Assembly: GCA_003141715.1 (NCBI GenBank) | Contig: PLNF01000086.1 | Coordinates: 28,755 to 74,466, forward strand | Direction: 5' to 3' | Length of the DNA stretch: 45,712 nt | DNA from: Bacteroidales bacterium | GTDB taxonomy: Bacteria > Bacteroidota > Bacteroidia > Bacteroidales > VadinHA17 | Shown: positions 35,198 to 43,434 of the stretch, one piece after another | Layout: every line of letters starts with the position of its first letter | How positions within the stretch are numbered: position 1 is the stretch's first letter | Notes under the pieces: generated by a model | What the model saw: only the letters and a program-made list of their open reading frames with translations | The model's database searches: none | Told to the model about the DNA's origin: nothing | Program-made: the position numbers and the translations under genes

Positions 35198-36078
35198 TTT
35201 TTATTACTTGATTTAACTCTTTTATTATTTATATGATTTACTGTTGATAACGGGAGATAACTTGAAGAGTTATTCTCGTTATCAATGGTATCTCTAAATT
35301 TACTTGGTGTTAATTTCCCCAAAGCTTTATGTGGTTTTCCTGTGTTGTACATTAATACAGCCTTGTCTAACAGCTTCTTAAGAGAAGTCATGTTTGTCGG
35401 ACCATATGGATAAAGATAATTGTTTTTGATTATTCCATTTAGCCTCTCAGCATGTGAGTTTTCGTACACTTTTTCTTCTGTCATCGAGTTTATCATTCCC
35501 AGATCATGCGTAAGCTTCTTGAACTCAGTGCAGTAATATTGACCTCCTCCATCCGAATGAATAATTGCTCCTCTTAAGTTTACTTTACCACGTTCCTTTA
35601 TTAGTCTATGTAAGGCTGGTAATGTGGTGCTCTCTGTTCGAAGATTGTCGCTTGCTGACCATCCAACAATCTCTCGATTAAAAAGGTCCATTATAAAGGT
35701 CAGATAGAAAACTTTAGCTCCAATATCAAAGTAAGTTATATCACTCACAAAAACCTGGTTGACACCTGTAACTTCAATATCCTTTATCATGTTCGGAAAA
35801 CGGGTTACTCCAAGACTATTTGTAGTTACACGATAGTTCTTCACCTTTTTTACACGATAGCCTGAATCAAGACAAAAATGTTCAAACTGATCCCTCCCCA
35901 TTGTACAAGGTTGAAGCTTTATATACATATCCTTGGCTGACATACGTGGATGATCTATACGTATCTCGTCAATCAGTGGAATCAACTGTTGTTGTTCCTC
36001 GTTTTTGTATTTCCTGCGCTTTAGCATCTGATGGAATGACTGTTTGCTTATGCCTAATACTTCAAAAAGTCCATTCAA
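35182..36078 (-). CDS. IS3-family transposase OrfB (DDE integrase)
   Basis: 298 residues from a TTG at 36078, but normally made as an OrfAB fusion by -1 frameshifting: this frame is open back to 36141, past the A9 run in orfA. An HTH_21 region comes first (MLKRRKYKNEEQQQLIPLI, RIDHPRMSAKDMY), then the rve core with the catalytic triad: Asp in VFVSDITYFD, Asp in IIHSDGGGQYY, and Glu in YENSHAERLNGIIK. The C-terminus MYNTGKPHKALGKLTPSKF is typical. All key residues are present. Confidence 0.95.
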   Translation of the reverse strand: MNGLFEVLGISKQSFHQMLKRRKYKNEEQQQLIPLIDEIRIDHPRMSAKDMYIKLQPCTMGRDQFEHFCLDSGYRVKKVKNYRVTTNSLGVTRFPNMIKDIEVTGVNQVFVSDITYFDIGAKVFYLTFIMDLFNREIVGWSASDNLRTESTTLPALHRLIKERGKVNLRGAIIHSDGGGQYYCTEFKKLTHDLGMINSMTEEKVYENSHAERLNGIIKNNYLYPYGPTNMTSLKKLLDKAVLMYNTGKPHKALGKLTPSKFRDTIDNENNSSSYLPLSTVNHINNKRVKSSNKKVNVI

Positions 36079-36500
36079 TTTTTTCCGGTGTTCTTCCCGG
36101 TTGAAGTGGAACCAGACGAGAGTTTGGAACCTACTTTTTTTTTAATATCAACTCCATAGGTCGCTTCTGCAATTTCTATCATCTTGTCCTTAAACTCTAA
36201 CAATAACTGCTTCTGACCAACTATTCTTTCAAGTTCTTTGATTCGCTCTTCAAGTAACTTAATCCTTTGTGTATCACTCTTGGGTTCAATTACTTGCTTA
36301 TGCTGTTTTTGTGCCATGGACGAGTATTTAAATATCCATCGATATATAGACGTCCGACTTACCTGATAGATTCGGCAGACATCACTTATCGAATTAAAAT
36401 TTCTTTCTAAATCCCTAACAATCTTCTTTTTAATGTCACTGCTAAAGTAACGATTTTGTCTAGATCTAAGTTCTTCTGTGAAAATGCTGTTTTTTCCCAT
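36075..36500 (-). CDS. IS3-family transposase OrfA (HTH protein)
   Basis: 141 residues. An N-terminal helix-turn-helix (about 18-55; IKKKIVRDLERNFNSISDVC, VSRTSIYRWIFKYS) precedes a leucine-zipper-like coiled coil (about 75-110; RIKLLEERIKELERIVGQKQ). The segment IKKKVGS is encoded by GAT-ATT followed by nine A residues and GTA, a strong -1 slippery site (36133-36141). Slippage there enters the OrfB frame. Stop at 36075, overlapping the OrfB TTG. Confidence 0.92.
   Translation of the reverse strand: MGKNSIFTEELRSRQNRYFSSDIKKKIVRDLERNFNSISDVCRIYQVSRTSIYRWIFKYSSMAQKQHKQVIEPKSDTQRIKLLEERIKELERIVGQKQLLLEFKDKMIEIAEATYGVDIKKKVGSKLSSGSTSTGKNTGKN
36132..36141 (-). promoter_or_regulatory. -1 programmed frameshift site (A9G)
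   Basis: Nine A residues followed by G on the minus strand provide A-AAA-AAG-type slippage. The -1 frame is open from 36141 through the whole of orfB, giving a fusion read KKK then SRFQTLVWF. An upstream in-frame TAA at 36144 shows the junction must lie at or after the run. Confidence 0.85.
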
Positions 36501-36517
36501 GAGAATACACTATTTTT

Positions 36518-36541
36518 GGTCAACGTATTTCAGGCACTGAC
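36518..36541 (-). repeat. IS right terminal inverted repeat
   Basis: Plus strand starts GGTCAACGTATTTCAGG and ends CACTGAC; it is the imperfect inverse of 35174-35197. It is 18 bp upstream of the orfA start, leaving room for a -10-like element only. Confidence 0.88.
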
Positions 36542-36545
36542 ATCC
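36542..36545. repeat. Possible target-site duplication (right copy)
   Basis: ATCC immediately adjoins the right inverted repeat. The flank continues with further ATCC words (GACATCC, GATCC), so chance matching is likely enough to keep this tentative. Confidence 0.35.
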
Positions 36546-36569
36546 GACATCCAGATCCAGATCCACATC
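36546..36569 (+). repeat. CATCC / GATCC word repeat right of the IS
   Basis: Degenerate ACATCC, AGATCC and CACATCC words of 6-7 nt, in the complementary sense to the words left of the IS. Confidence 0.5.
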
Positions 36570-36598
36570 CCAGAACCCAGAACCGAGGACCCAGCACC
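36570..36598 (-). repeat. Right arm of the imperfect palindrome flanking the IS
   Basis: Inverse of 35095-35124 with about five differences; core AGAACCGAG. With the IS removed, the two arms would be about 130 bp apart and could form a long stem. Confidence 0.7.
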
Positions 36599-36824
36599 AT
36601 TATTTCAGATTTCTTCGAATAATCTTATATTAACCGTACAATCTACTAAATATCAATTAACTATTTTAGACCTATTGCAGAAAAGAATTATTTTTCTACA
36701 TTTGAGACAATTTATACTTTGGTTTTTGTATAATATTGAACTTACTTATAAACTTTTAATGGAAAATGGGATGTTGTACAGGTCTACAAAATACCCTCTG
36801 AAACTTAAACTTAAAACTTAACCT
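36599..36824 (+). promoter_or_regulatory. Intergenic region upstream of the porin gene
   Basis: AT-rich, no supported gene. A promoter is visible: TTG (36675-36677), a 19-nt spacer, TACATTTG (36697-36704), predicting a leader RNA of about 115 nt. I see no terminator or leader peptide in that leader. Confidence 0.65.
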
Positions 36825-38450
36825 ATGAGAAAACTATTAACTTTTGTTGCTTCTTTGTTCATTACCGGCAGTCTGCTTGCGGGCGGACTGGTTACCAACA
36901 ATAACCAGAGTGCTATGTTCACGCGCCTGCAGAACCGTAATGCCTCAACCGATATTGATGCAGCTTATTTCAATCCGGCAGGCTTAACCAAGCTTGGAAA
37001 TGGTTTCTTTGCTTCTATAAACAACCAGACAATCACACAGACACAAAAAGTAAACAGCAATTATCAATATCTCACCGGTACTCCCAGAGAGTATGTAGGT
37101 AATGTAAGTGCCCCTGTTTTCCCGGGAGTTTATTTAGTATATAATACCGGGAAGCTGTCATTTTCAGCAGGATTTAATCCGATTGGAGGAGGGGGCGGAG
37201 CAAAATATAAGACCGGGTTACCTTCTTTTGAAATGCCTGTTGCTGATATTGTACCTAGTTTAGCCAGTCAGGGCATACCTACAACTCAGTATTCGGCTGA
37301 TATATATTTTAAAGGATCTTCGATGTATTTAGGTTATCAGGCTAACGTTGGATATAAGATAAACGATAAGATTTCTGTTGCAGTTGGTGCACGTTTTGTC
37401 TCTGTTACAAACAAATATAACGGCTATTTAAATAATATCAGCATTAATCCTACTTATCCTGCTTTTGGAGCTGCTTATAACGGAGGAATGGTACTCGCCA
37501 GTGATTTCTTTACTGCTGGAGCGACAGCTCTCACAGCAGCATCTGCTGGAGCTACTAAATACGTTGCAGGACTGCAGCCCTTAGTTTCTGGAGGTGCTGG
37601 ATCAGTTCTTCTATCAAATGGTACCGGTGTAGGATTGAATGCCACTCAGATTGGCCAGATACAACAACTCCTTGGAGCTGCCGGGTTAACTCCAGCTCAG
37701 ATAGGTGCAATAACAATAGCTGGAGCTCAGGGAACATTAGCCGCAGCTGCACCTGTTTTAACTGCAAATGCAGCAGTTATGACTTCACACGCTGCAAGCG
37801 CAGCAGATATGACTGTAGATGCTTCAGAATCAGGAACGGGTGTTACTCCAATTCTTAACGCAAACTTTTCACCTTCAGAAAATGTGGATATTGCAATCAA
37901 ATACGAGTTTAAAACGAAGATTAATCTGAAGACAAAAGTTGTAAATAATGAAGGCGGGGGAATTTTTGTCGACGGGCAAACAGTTATTGGCGACATGCCG
38001 GCAATGCTTTCTCTTGGAATAGATTTTAAGCCAATAAAAAGGCTTTTGATTTCTGCAAGCTTCAATGAATATTTTGATAAAAATGTCGATTACAATGGCT
38101 ATGACAATGAAATTGACCGCAATTTCCTTGAATTTGGCCTCGGACTGGAATACAGCCTGTCAGAAAAACTGCGTGTGAGTGCCGGCTGGTCCAGGACTGT
38201 CACAGGTGTAAATACCAATTATCAGAGTGATCAGACTTTCAGCACTAACACCAACTCAATTGGATTTGGTTTCGGTTACCGTATTACACAAATGATCGAT
38301 CTTAATCTAGGTTATCAGCGCGCATTTTATGATGAGGGTTCAAAGAACTTTGATCCTCTTCTTCCCGGTGGTTTGTATTCTTTCGAAACATATAATAAAT
38401 TAACATGGATAGTTGCAGCAGGACTTGATTTCTATTTCGGGAAAAAATAG
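36825..38450 (+). CDS. OmpP1/FadL-family outer-membrane transporter
   Basis: 541 residues: signal peptide (LLTFVASLFITGSLLAGG), then the FadL hatch with YFNPAGLTKLGNGFFAS (NPAGL at 50-54), then antiparallel strands ending WIVAAGLDFYFG with a C-terminal aromatic signature. The family takes up long-chain fatty acids, hydrocarbons or other hydrophobic compounds. Residues about 220-340 are an Ala/Gly/Thr-rich insert (AGATALTAASAGAT, QQLLGAAGLTPAQIGA) that makes this protein longer than the usual 430-480. It is a monocistronic gene followed by a strong terminator. Confidence 0.88.
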   Translation: MRKLLTFVASLFITGSLLAGGLVTNNNQSAMFTRLQNRNASTDIDAAYFNPAGLTKLGNGFFASINNQTITQTQKVNSNYQYLTGTPREYVGNVSAPVFPGVYLVYNTGKLSFSAGFNPIGGGGGAKYKTGLPSFEMPVADIVPSLASQGIPTTQYSADIYFKGSSMYLGYQANVGYKINDKISVAVGARFVSVTNKYNGYLNNISINPTYPAFGAAYNGGMVLASDFFTAGATALTAASAGATKYVAGLQPLVSGGAGSVLLSNGTGVGLNATQIGQIQQLLGAAGLTPAQIGAITIAGAQGTLAAAAPVLTANAAVMTSHAASAADMTVDASESGTGVTPILNANFSPSENVDIAIKYEFKTKINLKTKVVNNEGGGIFVDGQTVIGDMPAMLSLGIDFKPIKRLLISASFNEYFDKNVDYNGYDNEIDRNFLEFGLGLEYSLSEKLRVSAGWSRTVTGVNTNYQSDQTFSTNTNSIGFGFGYRITQMIDLNLGYQRAFYDEGSKNFDPLLPGGLYSFETYNKLTWIVAAGLDFYFGKK

Positions 38451-38475
38451 CCTGGTGTATATTGAAAGAGTTCAT

Positions 38476-38504
38476 AGAGGCTGCATCAAACGATGCGGCC
38501 TCTT
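38476..38504. terminator. Bidirectional terminator between porin and convergent gene
   Basis: AGAGGCTGCATC and GATGCGGCCTCT form a 12-bp stem (one T-G pair) around AAAC, with T residues on the 3' side. Located 26 bp after the porin stop; it can serve both converging transcripts. Confidence 0.85.
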
Positions 38505-38507
38505 TCT

Positions 38508-39200
38508 TTAGTATATAATGCCTTGTGAATTAAGATGTTTAATATATAACTCGCATCTGGGAATACCTGATAATTTCAACCTGGAGTACCATTCAGCGGC
38601 TTTTGGGATATTGCCGGTTTCTTTAGCCAAGGTAATAATATTTATATATATCAAACCCTCAATTCCGGAATTCTTATTATCAATCGTGCCGGCAATTTTG
38701 ATGAAATTCATTAATGCTTCAGCCGGCCTTTCATTTTCGGCAAGGACAGAAGCATCATCGATCTTTTTGTTAAGATCGTTGTTAAGACAAACACCATAGA
38801 AAGAAAAACAGTTTTCCGTGCAATCCTCTATCAGATCAATCCATTGAGTATCCTGTTTTAGTGGCGGAAATGTTAGTTCAAAATTGAGTCTTTCTCCGAT
38901 TGTTTTAAATTTATATGATTCGGGACAAACAGGGATTCCTTTAGAAGAAGTCAGCCTGCTTCGTGTTCCATCGGGATAAATAATGAAGATACTTTTATCC
39001 GCACAGAAGTAACCTCCTGCAATTCTGTTTTCTACACTGAGGGAAATCATAGTTTTCTGTGCTGTAATTTCAACCTTTGAAATCTCAAGTGTCTCATGAC
39101 TTTTAAGACCTATGTCAGGATGATTGTAAGTTTGTGATTTTATATTTACTGTACCAGTAACAAAAAAGAACAAAACTGAAATTATTATCTTTATTTTCAT
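38508..39200 (-). CDS. Uncharacterised exported protein
   Basis: 230 residues with a signal peptide (IIISVLFFFVTGTVNIKSQ). I do not recognise the family. The first two thirds look beta-rich (LEISKVEITAQKTMISLSVEN, FIIYPDGTRSRLTSS) and include five cysteines: FCADKS, PVCPES, EDCTENC and GVCLNN, possibly disulphide-forming. The last 75 residues are helical with a TPR-like look (ENERPAEALMNFIKIAG, AKETGNIPKAAEWYSRL). It is transcribed towards the porin gene and divergently from phoU, with no obvious functional tie. Confidence 0.6.
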   Translation of the reverse strand: MKIKIIISVLFFFVTGTVNIKSQTYNHPDIGLKSHETLEISKVEITAQKTMISLSVENRIAGGYFCADKSIFIIYPDGTRSRLTSSKGIPVCPESYKFKTIGERLNFELTFPPLKQDTQWIDLIEDCTENCFSFYGVCLNNDLNKKIDDASVLAENERPAEALMNFIKIAGTIDNKNSGIEGLIYINIITLAKETGNIPKAAEWYSRLKLSGIPRCELYIKHLNSQGIIY

Positions 39201-39329
39201 ATTATTTTAATTAGAACCTGCAATTTATGAATTTAATACTCCCGTATGATAATCAATCTATGCAAAGAGTAAATTTGGTTTAATAAAACACGAATAGTTC
39301 CAGTGATATTCTTAAGGTTAATCCGAAAG

Positions 39330-39358
39330 TTAACCAAATTGTAACAATTAAGTAACAA
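39330..39358 (+). promoter_or_regulatory. Candidate PHO box upstream of phoU
   Basis: Three 7-mers with 4-nt spacers, i.e. an 11-bp period: TTAACCA (39330), GTAACAA (39341) and GTAACAA (39352). That is the geometry of PhoB binding sites. The downstream edge lies 30 nt before the -7 box, so it overlaps or replaces the -33 element, as in activator-dependent promoters. Confidence 0.6.
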
Positions 39359-39388
39359 ATAGCTGATAGTTATAACATTAAATGAAGT

Positions 39389-39396
39389 TAACTTTG
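39389..39396 (+). promoter_or_regulatory. -7 box of the phoU-phoB-phoR operon
   Basis: TAACTTTG matches TAnnTTTG; there is no TTG 18-19 nt upstream, consistent with dependence on an activator at the repeats just upstream. Leader RNA about 55 nt. Confidence 0.6.
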
Positions 39397-39456
39397 CGTC
39401 ATAATATTTTGTGCCTAAGGCAACTCAGGTAACGTAACAATTAATTAATACCAGGG

Positions 39457-40170
39457 ATGAAAACAAAAAGAGAAGAGTCGATACTCGATATTATTGCAAC
39501 ATTTGAAGAGATGGCAGACACCATACTTGCACAACTTAAGCTTCTTGAAAAGTATATGGATGAATACGTTGAGGAAAAGCGCGACCTCATTCGATCTGAA
39601 ATAAATATAAATGAGAACAGAATCGATAAGTATGAAGTTCTTGTGAGTGAAAAGTTTATTAATTCCATTATTCTTTATCAGCCTGTAGCTTCTGATATTC
39701 GTAAAGCAGTTGCTATCTCCAGGATGTCTATCAACCTTGAAAGAATTGGAGATCGTGTAATCAATATTCTTAATTCAATAGATAATATAAAAGATTCTGT
39801 GGAATACAAAGCTATGATTGAGGTGCTCAACGTAATGCTGTTATCAGGAATTTCAATGGTTGAAAAGGCGTTACTCTCCTTCATTAACAACGATAATGAG
39901 TATGCAATCTGGACAATAAAAAATGATGAAGTAGTTGATGATATGAACAGTAAATTGCTGATAAACAGTATTTCAAAAGCGAAAGTAGGTGACAAGACAA
40001 AAGAGATGTTGCTTAGTTACATCGATCTGAAGAACATTATTACAAACCTTGAAAGAATTGCGGATCATGCCACCAATATTGCCGAAGCCTCAATATATTC
40101 TATACAGGGTACTGATATCAGACATTCCGGGCTGGATTCGAATCAGACAACTAACAATGAAAGTAATTAA
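39457..40170 (+). CDS. phoU: PhoU phosphate-signalling protein
   Basis: 237 residues, an all-helical duplicated PhoU fold. The metal-binding repeat signatures are seen at VLVSEKFINSIILYQPVASDIRKAVAISRMSINLERIGDRVINI (shortened here in sense: ExxxD and NLERIGDR, about 85-105) and SYIDLKNIITNLERIADHATNIAE (about 188-211). PhoU connects the Pst transporter to the PhoR kinase and limits phosphate uptake. Here it heads the phoB-phoR operon (13 bp to phoB) instead of following pstB, from which it is separated. Confidence 0.93.
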   Translation: MKTKREESILDIIATFEEMADTILAQLKLLEKYMDEYVEEKRDLIRSEININENRIDKYEVLVSEKFINSIILYQPVASDIRKAVAISRMSINLERIGDRVINILNSIDNIKDSVEYKAMIEVLNVMLLSGISMVEKALLSFINNDNEYAIWTIKNDEVVDDMNSKLLINSISKAKVGDKTKEMLLSYIDLKNIITNLERIADHATNIAEASIYSIQGTDIRHSGLDSNQTTNNESN

Positions 40171-40183
40171 TAAATAAACAATT

Positions 40184-40870
40184 ATGGAACTGAAAGGGAA
40201 ACGGATTCTTATTGTTGATGATGAAGAGGATCTTTGCGAAATCCTTCAGTATAATCTCAGCAGTGAAGGTTATCAGACTGAGATTGCACATTCTTCGGAA
40301 GAAGCTCTGAAGAGGCCGCTTGGCAACTTCGATCTCATACTTCTCGATGTTATGATGGGTCCTATGTCGGGGTTTAAATTTGCCGACAAACTGAGAAAAG
40401 ATCTGAAACTCGATATCCCGGTGATCTTTCTTACTGCAAAGGATACAGAGAATGATATTCTTACAGGATTCAGCCTGGGTGCAGATGACTACATATCCAA
40501 ACCATTCTCCGTTAATGAATTAACAGCAAGAGTAAAAGCTGTTTTAAAAAGATCTTATACTGATAAGGTTAATAATAAATCCATTCTGCAATTTAATGGG
40601 ATCGATCTGGATACAGTCCGTAAAAGATTGATAATAAATGATGAACGTGTTGAGCTTACCAAAAAGGAATATGAAATTCTGAGAGTATTGCTTGAAAATC
40701 AGGGTAAGGTCTTTTCAAGGGAAGACCTGCTTATGAGAATATGGGGCCAGGACGTTATTGTCACTGAACGTACTGTTGATGTAAATATTACCAGACTCAG
40801 AACTAAACTCGGGCAATATGGATCGTCCTTAAAGAATAAAACAGGCTATGGCTATTTTTTCGAATTTTAA
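40184..40870 (+). CDS. phoB: OmpR/PhoB-family response regulator
   Basis: 228 residues. The receiver domain (1-120) has the acidic pair in ILIVDDEED, phospho-acceptor Asp55 in LILLDVMMG, the conserved Thr in FLTAKD and Lys in ISKPFS. The C-terminal winged-helix DNA-binding domain (about 130-228) includes LTKKEYEILRVLLEN, FSREDLLMRIWG and RTVDVNITRLRTKL. Position between phoU and a PhoR-like kinase and opposite pst genes supports the PhoB role; the candidate PHO box implies autoregulation. Confidence 0.9.
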   Translation: MELKGKRILIVDDEEDLCEILQYNLSSEGYQTEIAHSSEEALKRPLGNFDLILLDVMMGPMSGFKFADKLRKDLKLDIPVIFLTAKDTENDILTGFSLGADDYISKPFSVNELTARVKAVLKRSYTDKVNNKSILQFNGIDLDTVRKRLIINDERVELTKKEYEILRVLLENQGKVFSREDLLMRIWGQDVIVTERTVDVNITRLRTKLGQYGSSLKNKTGYGYFFEF

Positions 40871-40888
40871 TGAGCTAATTTTTCAAAA

Positions 40889-42649
40889 ATGATCGCACGG
40901 AATAAATTCAGAAATAATCTTTTCATATATTATTCATCAATATTTATATTATTCACATTACTGATATTAAGCTATCTCTATAAAAGAGAAAAAGAGTTCA
41001 GGATCTCAACTCTTAATGACGAGCTTGATAATGTTACAAAGGTTGTTGATAATTACATAAAATCAAATTCCATTTATGAAAACGGAAATTGGATTATTAC
41101 AGATTCAATCGTCAGACTGTTGCCGCAGGAAGAGTTGCGTGTAACTGTAGTCAGCCCTTCAGGAGAGGTTTTGTATGACAGTTCCGTTCACAATTGGAAG
41201 AGTATGGAGAATCATAAAACCAGGCCTGAAATAAGCGAATCGTTATATTCTGATTTTGGTAAGTCCATCAGGAAATCAGGGACGACGGGCAAAGACTACT
41301 ATTATTATGCAAAATACTATAGCAGGTATTATATCAGGGCTGCAGTAGTTTACGATAAAAAAACGATAAATCTTCTCACAGTAAAAAAGTATTTTCTTAT
41401 TGTTATATCACTATCTTTTATTGCAATATGGCTTGTGTTACTGGCAGTTACCAATAAGTTTGCCAAGTCGATAGACAGGCTTAAAGATTTTGCCGTGAGG
41501 GTAGCAAATAATGAACCCTTTGATTCTCATTCAAAATTTCCTAAAAATGAACTTGGAATCATTGGTGAAGAAATTGTTGAGATCTACAACAAAATGCTCA
41601 CAACTCAAAATGATCTTTCTAATGAAAAGGAAAAACTTTTCAGCCACCTGAATGCATTAAATGAGGGAATAGCATTTTTCTCAAAAGACAAAACAAAAAT
41701 TCTCACGAATAATCATTTCATTCAATTCATGAATATGATTTCTGGTGAACTTACAATATCTTCAGCTAATTTCTTCAAAATTAAGGAGTTTTATCCGGCT
41801 GTGGAGTTTATTGAAAAACAAACAGGAATTGAAATTAGATCATCTGACCTGCCAAAGGTGGAATATCATATCGGAAAGAACAGTAAATTCTTCAGAGTTC
41901 AGTGCGTTGTATTTCATGACAATAGTTTCGAGGTCATATTGAGCGACATAACAGTTGCAGAGAAAAGTCGCCTTATTAAACAGGAGATGACATCGAACAT
42001 TGCTCACGAACTCAAAACTCCAATCTCATCTGTAAAAGGCTATATCGAGACTCTTATCAACGCACCGCTGATGGAACCTGAAAAACAGAAGTACTTTCTT
42101 GAAAAAGCTCTTGCCCAGAGCGACAGACTTACCGGACTTATAAATGATATTGTTGTCATTAATAAAATCGAAGAGGCAGGTAACACTTATCTGAAGGACA
42201 AAACCAGGGTATTGGATATTATAAACGAGGTAAGAGATAATTTCAGATCTGCCGTTGACAGCCGAGGAATGAAAGTTGAAATTAATGTTGATGACAATAT
42301 TTATATTAATTGTAACCGGTCGCTTATCACCTCCGTTTTCCAGAACTTGCTTGAAAACTCCGTAAACTATTCAGGAAACAATACAACTGTTACAATTTCA
42401 TTATATAATCAGGATGATAAATACTGCCATTTTTCATTTTCTGATAATGGGGTTGGTATTTCAGAAGAACATCTCGGAAGGGTTTTTGAACGTTTCTATC
42501 GTGTAGATTCAGGCAGGTCAAGAAAGAGCGGAGGTACCGGACTCGGTCTTGCTATAGTAAAGAATGCAATATTGTTACATAAAGGAGATATCCAGGTAAG
42601 AAACAAAACCGGAGGGGGTATTGAATTCCTTTTTTCTCTTCCAAAATAA
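40889..42649 (+). CDS. phoR: PhoR-like sensor histidine kinase
   Basis: 586 residues, inner membrane. TM1 (about 11-31) and TM2 (about 168-188) bracket a 135-residue extracytoplasmic sensor. Then come HAMP (about 188-240), a PAS-like region (about 248-355), HisKA with His373 in [15 protein letters not shown], and the ATPase domain: N-box [12 protein letters not shown]1 [10 protein letters not shown]2 [11 protein letters not shown]. The sizeable periplasmic domain differs from E. coli PhoR, which has almost none. It ends only 16 bp from the end of convergent pstB. Confidence 0.88.
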   Translation: MIARNKFRNNLFIYYSSIFILFTLLILSYLYKREKEFRISTLNDELDNVTKVVDNYIKSNSIYENGNWIITDSIVRLLPQEELRVTVVSPSGEVLYDSSVHNWKSMENHKTRPEISESLYSDFGKSIRKSGTTGKDYYYYAKYYSRYYIRAAVVYDKKTINLLTVKKYFLIVISLSFIAIWLVLLAVTNKFAKSIDRLKDFAVRVANNEPFDSHSKFPKNELGIIGEEIVEIYNKMLTTQNDLSNEKEKLFSHLNALNEGIAFFSKDKTKILTNNHFIQFMNMISGELTISSANFFKIKEFYPAVEFIEKQTGIEIRSSDLPKVEYHIGKNSKFFRVQCVVFHDNSFEVILSDITVAEKSRLIKQEMTSNIAHELKTPISSVKGYIETLINAPLMEPEKQKYFLEKALAQSDRLTGLINDIVVINKIEEAGNTYLKDKTRVLDIINEVRDNFRSAVDSRGMKVEINVDDNIYINCNRSLITSVFQNLLENSVNYSGNNTTVTISLYNQDDKYCHFSFSDNGVGISEEHLGRVFERFYRVDSGRSRKSGGTGLGLAIVKNAILLHKGDIQVRNKTGGGIEFLFSLPK

Positions 42650-42665
42650 ACTTTCTTTTGCGATT

Positions 42666-43424
42666 TTATCCAAAGCGTCCTGAAATATAATCTTCTGTCT
42701 GCTTTTTAGCCGGATTGGAAAATATTATTTCAGTCTTGTTCATCTCAATGAGATCACCCAGATAAAAAAGAGCTGTCAGATCACTTGTACGTGCTGCCTG
42801 CTGCATATTATGCGTAACAATAATTATTGTATATTCCTTCTTCAATTCATGAATCAATTCTTCAATTTTTGCAGTTGATATCGGGTCAAGGGCACTGGCC
42901 GGTTCATCCATCAGGAGTATCTCAGGATTGACTGCAAGCGACCTGGCAATGCAAATACGTTGTTGTTGTCCGCCTGAAAGACTTAAGGCAGAGTGAAACA
43001 GCCTGTCTTTTACTTCATCCCAGATTGCTGCCTGCTTTAATGATCGTTCAACTATTTCATCGAGATTGCTTTTATGGCTTATCCCATTAATTCTGGGACC
43101 GAATGCAATATTGTCATAAACAGATTTTGCAAAGGGGTTAGATTTCTGGAAGATCATCCCCACTTTTTTTCGAAGGTTAACAACGTCAATATTTTTATCA
43201 TAAATATTTATATTATCAATAAAAACTTCCCCTTCAATAGCAACATTATCAATCAGATCGTTCATGCGGTTAAGTGTTCTGAGGAAAGTGGATTTACCAC
43301 ACCCTGAGGGTCCGATAAAAGCCGTGACCATTTTTTCCGGAATATCCATTGATATCTTTTTTAATGCAAGATTGGTTCCGTACCGGAGAGATAAATCCTT
43401 GACTTTTACTTTAATATCGTTCAT
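42666..43424 (-). CDS. pstB: Phosphate ABC transporter ATP-binding protein
   Basis: 252 residues, normal length. Walker [10 protein letters not shown] (about 37-45), the Pst-typical [11 protein letters not shown] after it, Q-loop [24 protein letters not shown] signature LSGGQQQR, Walker [14 protein letters not shown] and switch His in VTHNMQQA. It powers inorganic-phosphate import with PstAC. It is the last gene of the leftward pst operon (10 bp after pstA). Confidence 0.96.
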   Translation of the reverse strand: MNDIKVKVKDLSLRYGTNLALKKISMDIPEKMVTAFIGPSGCGKSTFLRTLNRMNDLIDNVAIEGEVFIDNINIYDKNIDVVNLRKKVGMIFQKSNPFAKSVYDNIAFGPRINGISHKSNLDEIVERSLKQAAIWDEVKDRLFHSALSLSGGQQQRICIARSLAVNPEILLMDEPASALDPISTAKIEELIHELKKEYTIIIVTHNMQQAARTSDLTALFYLGDLIEMNKTEIIFSNPAKKQTEDYISGRFG

Positions 43425-43434
43425 GAAAAAATAG

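Larger units (their letters stand above)
35174..36541 (-). mobile_element. IS3-family insertion sequence
   Basis: About 1368 bp, bounded by 24-bp imperfect inverted repeats, with two overlapping minus-strand frames: OrfA (HTH) and OrfB (DDE integrase) in the -1 relation. Both frames and both ends are intact, so the copy could be active. OrfB's stop codon lies inside the left inverted repeat. It separates the GH genes from the porin gene and lies within a degenerate palindromic repeat. Confidence 0.93.

Noticed and set aside
35095-36598. Possible CRISPR array in the word repeats beside the IS
   Set aside because: The words are 6-10 nt, imperfect and lack regular unique spacers; no cas genes nearby.
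36456-36821. A 121-codon plus-strand frame across the IS right end and the porin upstream region
   Set aside because: It starts inside orfA in antisense, runs through the word repeat and the candidate porin promoter, and has no recognisable domain; a chance frame.
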